This document shows, piece by piece, positions 58,641 to 64,000 of a DNA stretch of 64,000 nucleotides. Within the stretch, counting starts at the first letter, position 1; every line of letters begins with the position of its first letter. Source of the DNA: JAUVKT01 sp942491535. Lineage in GTDB: Bacteria; Bacteroidota; Bacteroidia; Bacteroidales; VadinHA17. Where the stretch lies: assembly GCA_942491535.1 (NCBI GenBank), contig CALOBV010000026.1, forward strand, positions 62,001-126,000, in the 5' to 3' direction. The position numbers and the translations under genes were made by a program. Under the pieces are notes generated by a model. The model was not told the DNA's origin. It saw only the letters and a list, made by a program, of their open reading frames with translations, and searched no databases.

Positions 58641-60416
58641 ATGACCAATATCAGAGAAAATAGTATTAAGTACATATTTATATCACTGCTCTCAGTAATA
58701 ATCCTGTTGCTGGTTAATACTAATACCCTTGTCGCTCAGAACAATGAATATGCAGACAGTCTTTTTAATAGTCTTAGCGAGGCTAAAAGTCCGGAGGAAA
58801 AGTTCAAAACCTTTCTGTCAATAAAAGATATTTACTACGATATTGATTTTGAAAAAGCAATGCAGTACGCAAGGTTAGCTTTGATGGAGGCAGAAAACTC
58901 AGGCTATTTTGAAGGTATGGCAGAGGGATATTACTCTATTGGTGATCTTCTTGAGGAAGAGGAAAACTACAATGAAGCTATTGAGAATTATATTAAGTCT
59001 TATGATATACATTCAGAACTTGATAATAAGAAAGGAATGGCTGACATAAGCTTTAATCTGGCAGATGTTTACAAGAAAAAAGGGTACTATCAGCTATCTA
59101 TGGAAAGGTGCCTGGAAGGCCTTGGTATTTACGAAACTATGGATGACAGTACTGGTATGGCAAATATTTATAACTGTATGGGAAGCCTCTATAAATACCA
59201 GGATAATATTGCTAAATCAATCGAGTATTACAATAAAAGTCTTGCCCTTAATAAAGCTCTTAATAATTTGGATGGGATAGCACTGAGTTATAACAATATT
59301 GGAGTTGCATACGCAAGGGAAGGCAGCCTTGATCTTGCTCTTGATTACTATGAAAAAGCACTGGAAATAAGATTAGAATCAGGGGAACTTAAAAGCCAGG
59401 CAATTATTTATAATAATATTGCAAATAATTACCTTTCAGCCAATAACTTCGATAAGGCATATGAATATATTAATCTTAGCCTGGAGGCAAATAGTCAGGT
59501 CGGTTATACTCGGGGAATAGCAGACCAGACCCAATCACTTGGAAGATATTATAGTTTAAGAGGAGACCTTAGCCAGGCAATTGATCACTATTTAAAAGCT
59601 TATGAATTATACAGGGAGCTGGGCAGGCTTGAAAATGAAATGAATATTACTGCCACGATAAGTGATACATATTATCAAATGGGAAATAGTAAGATGGCTT
59701 ATGAATACCTGAAGCTGCACCAAAATTTCAGCGACAGTATATTTAATGTTGATAAGATAAAAAGTATCGCCAGTCTTGAGTTAGAATTCAACCAGCTTAA
59801 GGAAAAAGAAATTCATGATCTGCTGGAACAAAAAAGAATTGCCAGAAACACCATAATAGGATTAACATTGTTTTTCCTGCTGCTTACCTCAATCTTGCTT
59901 TTTTCAAGACAGAGAATCAAAAACGGACAACAAAGCCTGGTGCTCAAAAACATAGAACTCGAAAAGAAACAGGTTGAATCTGACCTGGAGCAGAAGCAAA
60001 GAGAACTTGCTGCCGGAACAATTTACAGGGTTAAGAAAAATGAAATTCTAAATGATATCGTAAGCAGGTTAAATAATTCACTTGAGAAACTGAAAGATGA
60101 AAATGTGCCGGTAATAAAAGAAATAATTGAAGATCTGAAAAACAGTACCGATTTTCAGATCTGGGATGAATTTGAACTTAGATTTCTAAAGGTTCACCAG
60201 GGATTTTATGAAAATATTGCCAAATCATATCCTGATCTGACCACTAATGAAAAACGATTATCTGCTTTCCTGAGACTGGACTTTTCAACCAAGGAAATAT
60301 CCTCAATAACTAACCAATCTCCTCACAGTATTAACATAGCAAGGACACGTTTAAGAAAAAAGCTTGGTCTGGCTAATACAGATACTAATTTATCATCTTT
60401 CCTGTCTCAATTCTAG
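58641..60416 (+). CDS. Membrane-bound TPR protein with C-terminal LuxR-like HTH
   Basis: 591 residues: an N-terminal hydrophobic segment (about 11-32), then six to eight TPR units in the periplasm (GLGIYETMDDSTGMANIYNC, SLALNKALNNLDGIALSYNN, and so on, about 60-370). A membrane helix follows near residues 405-427 (NTIIGLTLFFLLLTSILLFS), then a coiled coil (about 435-470) and a cytoplasmic C-terminal HTH (TNEKRLSAFLRLDFSTKEIS and HSINIARTRLRKKLGL, about 535-580). This is a known Bacteroidota architecture for one-component sensor-regulators. Its targets may be the downstream ankyrin-phosphatase or the SusC locus, on position alone. Confidence 0.9.
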   Translation: MTNIRENSIKYIFISLLSVIILLLVNTNTLVAQNNEYADSLFNSLSEAKSPEEKFKTFLSIKDIYYDIDFEKAMQYARLALMEAENSGYFEGMAEGYYSIGDLLEEEENYNEAIENYIKSYDIHSELDNKKGMADISFNLADVYKKKGYYQLSMERCLEGLGIYETMDDSTGMANIYNCMGSLYKYQDNIAKSIEYYNKSLALNKALNNLDGIALSYNNIGVAYAREGSLDLALDYYEKALEIRLESGELKSQAIIYNNIANNYLSANNFDKAYEYINLSLEANSQVGYTRGIADQTQSLGRYYSLRGDLSQAIDHYLKAYELYRELGRLENEMNITATISDTYYQMGNSKMAYEYLKLHQNFSDSIFNVDKIKSIASLELEFNQLKEKEIHDLLEQKRIARNTIIGLTLFFLLLTSILLFSRQRIKNGQQSLVLKNIELEKKQVESDLEQKQRELAAGTIYRVKKNEILNDIVSRLNNSLEKLKDENVPVIKEIIEDLKNSTDFQIWDEFELRFLKVHQGFYENIAKSYPDLTTNEKRLSAFLRLDFSTKEISSITNQSPHSINIARTRLRKKLGLANTDTNLSSFLSQF

Positions 60417-60654
60417 AAACCCTTAAATCAAAATATTCTAAAAGGCAGGTTCTAACTACACACATTAATATTGCCATAGAAAACCCGAAAAAGAGTTTTG
60501 TATCAATATTGTATTAGTTATATATATGCCTGTGTTGTGTTTGTAGTACAAAATCCCTGACTGTATAGGCATTGTATATAGGATAAAATCCTCTGCCAGG
60601 ATTCAGTTACCGATCTTTGTTATAGCATTAACAATAAAACCAACCTGTATACAA

Positions 60655-62284
60655 ATGACTCGATTTCTAAAACCACTCCTTTCTGTTTTTTTCATTCTTT
60701 TTTTCACGAATATTTTCGCGACAGAAGAGATAAGAATTATAGACAAAGATTCTTTAATTCTATCACAGGTTAGTAAAGGGGATATTGAAGGTTTAAGTAA
60801 AATACTTGACGACAATTTTAATATTAACGCCAGATTCGGTAATAGAAAACGAACACTGTTAACTTACGCAATTGAAAACAGGCAATTTGAAGTTACCAGA
60901 TTTCTGCTAAGTAAAGGTGTGAACATTGAGCAACAGGATGGAACAAAAACGCCTTTGATGTTTGCTGCCAGATACTGCAATGTGGAATTTACAGAATTAC
61001 TACTGCAGAATGGAGCAGATATCAATTCAATTAATAATGACAGGAATACAGCTTTTCATTATGCGGCCAAGTATAACAATTTTGATGTGCTTAAAACCCT
61101 TTACATTAATGGGGCTAAAGTTAATATTCCTAATAATGATCAGTGGACCGCCCTCGACTATACAATAATAAATAATAAACCTGGAATAAGAGATTACCTC
61201 GACTCAATAGGGTGCAGGCTCTTTGAAAAGAAACTTCCGGATTATTTCGACGGACCCTATATAAGTTATATAGATGATTCTGTATACAGGATTGACTATT
61301 TAAAAAACAAAGGGGTTAAAAAGGGTCTTCAATTATATCAAAGGAAATTTTACCGACGGAGTATTAGAATTTAAGGGACTTAAAAAGAGACAAGAATAGA
61401 ATACCTTATCATACCCGAGCCTGAAATTCCCTCGTCAAAGTACGATATGCCATCGCAGGTATTTGTTATGGGAGATATTCACGGACAATATAAAAGAATG
61501 CTTGATATGCTTTCAGTCCGGAGGTGTTATCGATAAAAAAAATGACTGGACTTTTGGTGATGGACACCTTGTATTTGTCGGTGATATTCCTGACCGGGGT
61601 GAAGGAGTTATGGAAGCATACTGGTTGATATATAAGCTGGAGCAACAGGCGAAAAAAAAAGGTGGTAAAGTTCACCTTCTGCTGGGGAATCATGAAGCAA
61701 TGATTATTAAAAACGACATCAGGTATATCGCCAATAAGTACTACGGGCTTACATCAAACCTGAACATTGAATATCATGAATTATTTTCAGACAAAACCGT
61801 AATCGGAAAATGGTTACGATCAAAAAATGTAGTCGAAATAATCGGTAATACAATGTTTGTTCATGCAGGTATCTCGCCTATACTTAACAGTAAAAATATG
61901 TCGCCTGATGAAATCAATACTGCTTTCAGGCACTTTTTAAGCAACAAAGATAATAACAGCTATTCGGAGCTTGATAAATTCATTATTGGCAATAACGGAC
62001 CTGTATGGTATCGCGGATACTTCAGGGGAAGCAGTGATTATGAATATATAGAACAATCAAACCTTGAATCAATACTCGAAAATTACCAGGTCGACCAGAT
62101 TGTGGTCGGACATACAGAAGTAGACCTGATAAGCCCGATCAAGCAAGGAAGAGTATACCCTGTTAATATCCCTCTGGCAAATAAAGAAATTATTGGACAG
62201 GCACTCCTTATAAAGGACGGAGATTTTTTTCGTCTCGATACTGATAAAGTAATTACTAACCTAAATAACATACAAAAAAAATAA
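60655..62284 (+). pseudogene. Secreted ankyrin-repeat / calcineurin-like phosphatase fusion, three frameshifts
   Basis: About 542 codons if corrected. A signal peptide (to about residue 21) is followed by four ankyrin repeats (EVTRFLLSKGVNIEQQDGTK, FTELLLQNGADINSINNDRN; about 30-190). The C-terminal half is a metallophosphatase with GDIHGQYKRMLDML, VFVGDIPDRGEGVMEAYW, LLGNHEAMI and QIVVGHTEVD, resembling Shewanella-like protein phosphatases. Breaks: an extra base near 61346, a missing A near 61384 (A-run), and an extra T near 61512 that restores MLQSGGVID. All metal motifs survive across the frames. Ankyrin repeats fused to a Shelph-type phosphatase are unusual. Confidence 0.8.
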
Positions 62285-62401
62285 GGCTTATGAAAGAAAC
62301 TTAATTACCCGACCCTTATCTATTGTCTTAATCATTACTAACATAATAAGCAATGGAAGACTAACTAAAAAAACTAATTCAAAAAGTTAAAAACCTTAAC
62401 T

Positions 62402-64000
62402 ATGAAAAAAAAGATTATCCTATTTAACTTAATTATGGCCATTGGCATTCAAATGATCTTCGCGCAGAATATCCGCATAACGGGTACTGTCACCGAAGAG
62501 GCTACAGGCCAAGCAATGCCAGGAGTGACAATCCAGATAAAAGGAACATCTCAGGGTACTGCAACAGATATGGATGGAACCTTTTCTATCCAGGTACCTG
62601 GAACTGATGCTGTTCTTGAATTTTCATTTATTGGCTATGCCACAAGAGAAATCACCGTTGGCAATAGTACAACGATAAATGTAGCTCTTATTGAAACAAC
62701 ACAGTCTATCGATGATGTAATAGTAGTTGCCTACGGAACTGCCAGAAAGGTTTCATTTACAGGCTCAGCCGCAGCGGTACAAAGCGAGGCTATTGAAAGA
62801 GTACCTGTTACATCTTTCGAAAAAGCCCTGGCCGGTAGTGTGGCAGGTGTAACTGTTGCTGAGACAAGTGGCCAACCAGGCTCAGGTTCAGAAATCAGGA
62901 TCAGGGGTATGGGATCATTCTCAGCATCAAATTCACCCCTGTATGTAATTGATGGTGTTCCTATGATAACAGGTGCACTGGATGAGGGTGGCAATATAAT
63001 GTCAACACTCAACCCGGGTGATATTGCTAATATTACGATTCTGAAAGATGCCGCGGCAGCTTCACTCTATGGATCACGTGCAGCCAACGGGGTTATACTA
63101 ATTACCACAAAAACAGGACGCAGCGGAGATACAAAATATAACGTCAAATCATCTTTGGGGTATTCAAACTTTGCAGTGGAGAATTATAAGGCTGCCAGTG
63201 GTGATGATTTTGTAGAGTTGATGAGAGAATCACTCGAGAATTATTATGGTGTAGGTGCTCCTGAAGTTCAGGCTAATATGGATGCGTTTAAATGGTATGA
63301 ACCCGAGGGTGGTTACACAGACTGGTACGACCTGCTGTTCAGACAGGGCGTGTCAAAAAATACCGAGATATCTGCATCAGGGGGTAACGACAAAACTACA
63401 TTTTATGTCTCTGCTAACATACTCGACCAGGAAGGTCTTGCACTGAATTCGGACTTTCTAAGATACTCAGGCAGAGTAAACCTTACTCAGAAAATTAGTG
63501 ATAAGATTAACTTTGGGGTAAATATTATGACCGCAGTTACTGACCAGGATGTTGCAAATAACGGAACTTCCTATAACAGCCCTTTCTATAATGTGAACAG
63601 AAACTGCTGGCCGACCGAAACTCCATATGATGAAAACGGAGAACTCAAATACGAACTTGATAACGCAGGCTATTATAATCTCCTGCGCGAATATCCCCTG
63701 ATGGAAGTTAGTGCCAAGGTGTTCAGAAGCATGAGTACAGGATTCCTGGAGTATAGCCCAATAGAATCATTAACGTTCAGATCAACCAATAGCTATGACT
63801 GGGTAAATAGTGATTATTATAATTACTACTCCCCTCTTTCCAGATCAGGCGAAGATGTAGGTGGAGAAGTTTACAATAGAAATGATCAAAGAATGAGAAT
63901 ATCGACCTCAAACCTTGCAACCTTCGATAAAACATTCTCAGACTTGCATCATGTAAACGTAATAGCCGCATTTGAAGCCGAACGTTACGGAACATCGTAC
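62402..64000 (+). CDS. SusC/RagA family TonB-linked outer-membrane protein (partial, right edge)
   Basis: 533 residues to the window end, still open. A signal peptide (MKKKIILFNLIMAIGIQMIF, cut near residue 22) precedes a carboxypeptidase-like domain (ITGTVTEEATGQAMPGVTIQ, residues 27-105). The SusC TonB box region is IDDVIVVAYGTARKVSFTGS, and the plug has GSGSEIRIRGMGSFSASNSP, LYVIDGVPM and LKDAAAASLYGSRAANGVIL. A barrel follows. It would import oligosaccharides or peptides together with a SusD lipoprotein, expected just right of the window. It begins 117 bases after the phosphatase gene. Confidence 0.95.
   Translation, partial: MKKKIILFNLIMAIGIQMIFAQNIRITGTVTEEATGQAMPGVTIQIKGTSQGTATDMDGTFSIQVPGTDAVLEFSFIGYATREITVGNSTTINVALIETTQSIDDVIVVAYGTARKVSFTGSAAAVQSEAIERVPVTSFEKALAGSVAGVTVAETSGQPGSGSEIRIRGMGSFSASNSPLYVIDGVPMITGALDEGGNIMSTLNPGDIANITILKDAAAASLYGSRAANGVILITTKTGRSGDTKYNVKSSLGYSNFAVENYKAASGDDFVELMRESLENYYGVGAPEVQANMDAFKWYEPEGGYTDWYDLLFRQGVSKNTEISASGGNDKTTFYVSANILDQEGLALNSDFLRYSGRVNLTQKISDKINFGVNIMTAVTDQDVANNGTSYNSPFYNVNRNCWPTETPYDENGELKYELDNAGYYNLLREYPLMEVSAKVFRSMSTGFLEYSPIESLTFRSTNSYDWVNSDYYNYYSPLSRSGEDVGGEVYNRNDQRMRISTSNLATFDKTFSDLHHVNVIAAFEAERYGTSY

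Overview
The window is AT-rich DNA from a member of the Bacteroidota, most likely a Bacteroidales or Marinilabiliales-type organism. The evidence is: a SusC/RagA-type TonB-linked receptor; an HmuY/HmuR-like heme locus; a short (286 aa) primary sigma factor; many lipoproteins; the 30S protein THX; promoters of the TTTG / TAnnTTTG type; and an rRNA operon of order 16S-tRNA-Ile-tRNA-Ala-23S-5S. I see no phage, plasmid, transposase or CRISPR array. No genus is assigned.

Layout. 1-1451 is the start of an FtsX/MacB-like permease that runs off the left edge. 1.7-4.3 kb holds a four-helix-bundle remnant, a PepSY membrane protein, an OB-fold-like lipoprotein and a DUF2975/XRE regulator pair. 4.6-6.3 kb has an MBL-fold lipoprotein and exonuclease III. 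6.5-12.6 kb is a heme-uptake type locus (PKD lipoprotein, HmuR-like receptor, HmuY-like lipoprotein) followed by a LamG/beta-propeller secreted protein. 12.9-23.6 kb carries an NTF2-like lipoprotein, an M16 protease, a beta-CASP nuclease, a GNAT-nitrilase fusion, and a three-gene set (PLP enzyme, DUF1611, dipeptide-epimerase family) that resembles an N-acetyl-D-glutamate route. 23.6-37.6 kb is mostly housekeeping and secreted hydrolases (aldo/keto reductase, M14, rpoD, DegP-like, dapF, S9, PBP4, M28, gyrB). 37.9-42.7 kb is a two-gene envelope unit (TPR giant plus outer-membrane barrel). 43.3-50.5 kb has ftsE, a polysaccharide deacetylase, kynureninase, a Tat-type class V aminotransferase, THX, a TPP enzyme and a Crp/Fnr regulator. 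50.8-55.9 kb is the rRNA operon on the minus strand. 56.6-64 kb has a DUF4268 protein, a cysteine-desulfurase-like protein, a TPR-HTH membrane regulator, an ankyrin-metallophosphatase fusion and the start of a SusC receptor.

Two window-wide features stand out. First, most gaps between transcription units contain short-period tandem arrays of 7-, 8- or 9-base words, each gap with its own word; several are G-quadruplex capable, and one has run into the end of a gene (PBP4). Second, seven genes, including gyrB, are split by single-base shifts with intact coding on both sides. Eight of the ten shifts I located are one-base insertions, which looks more like residual sequencing error than decay. 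The 16S gene also has a non-canonical 5' end next to a long repeat array, so that junction deserves checking.
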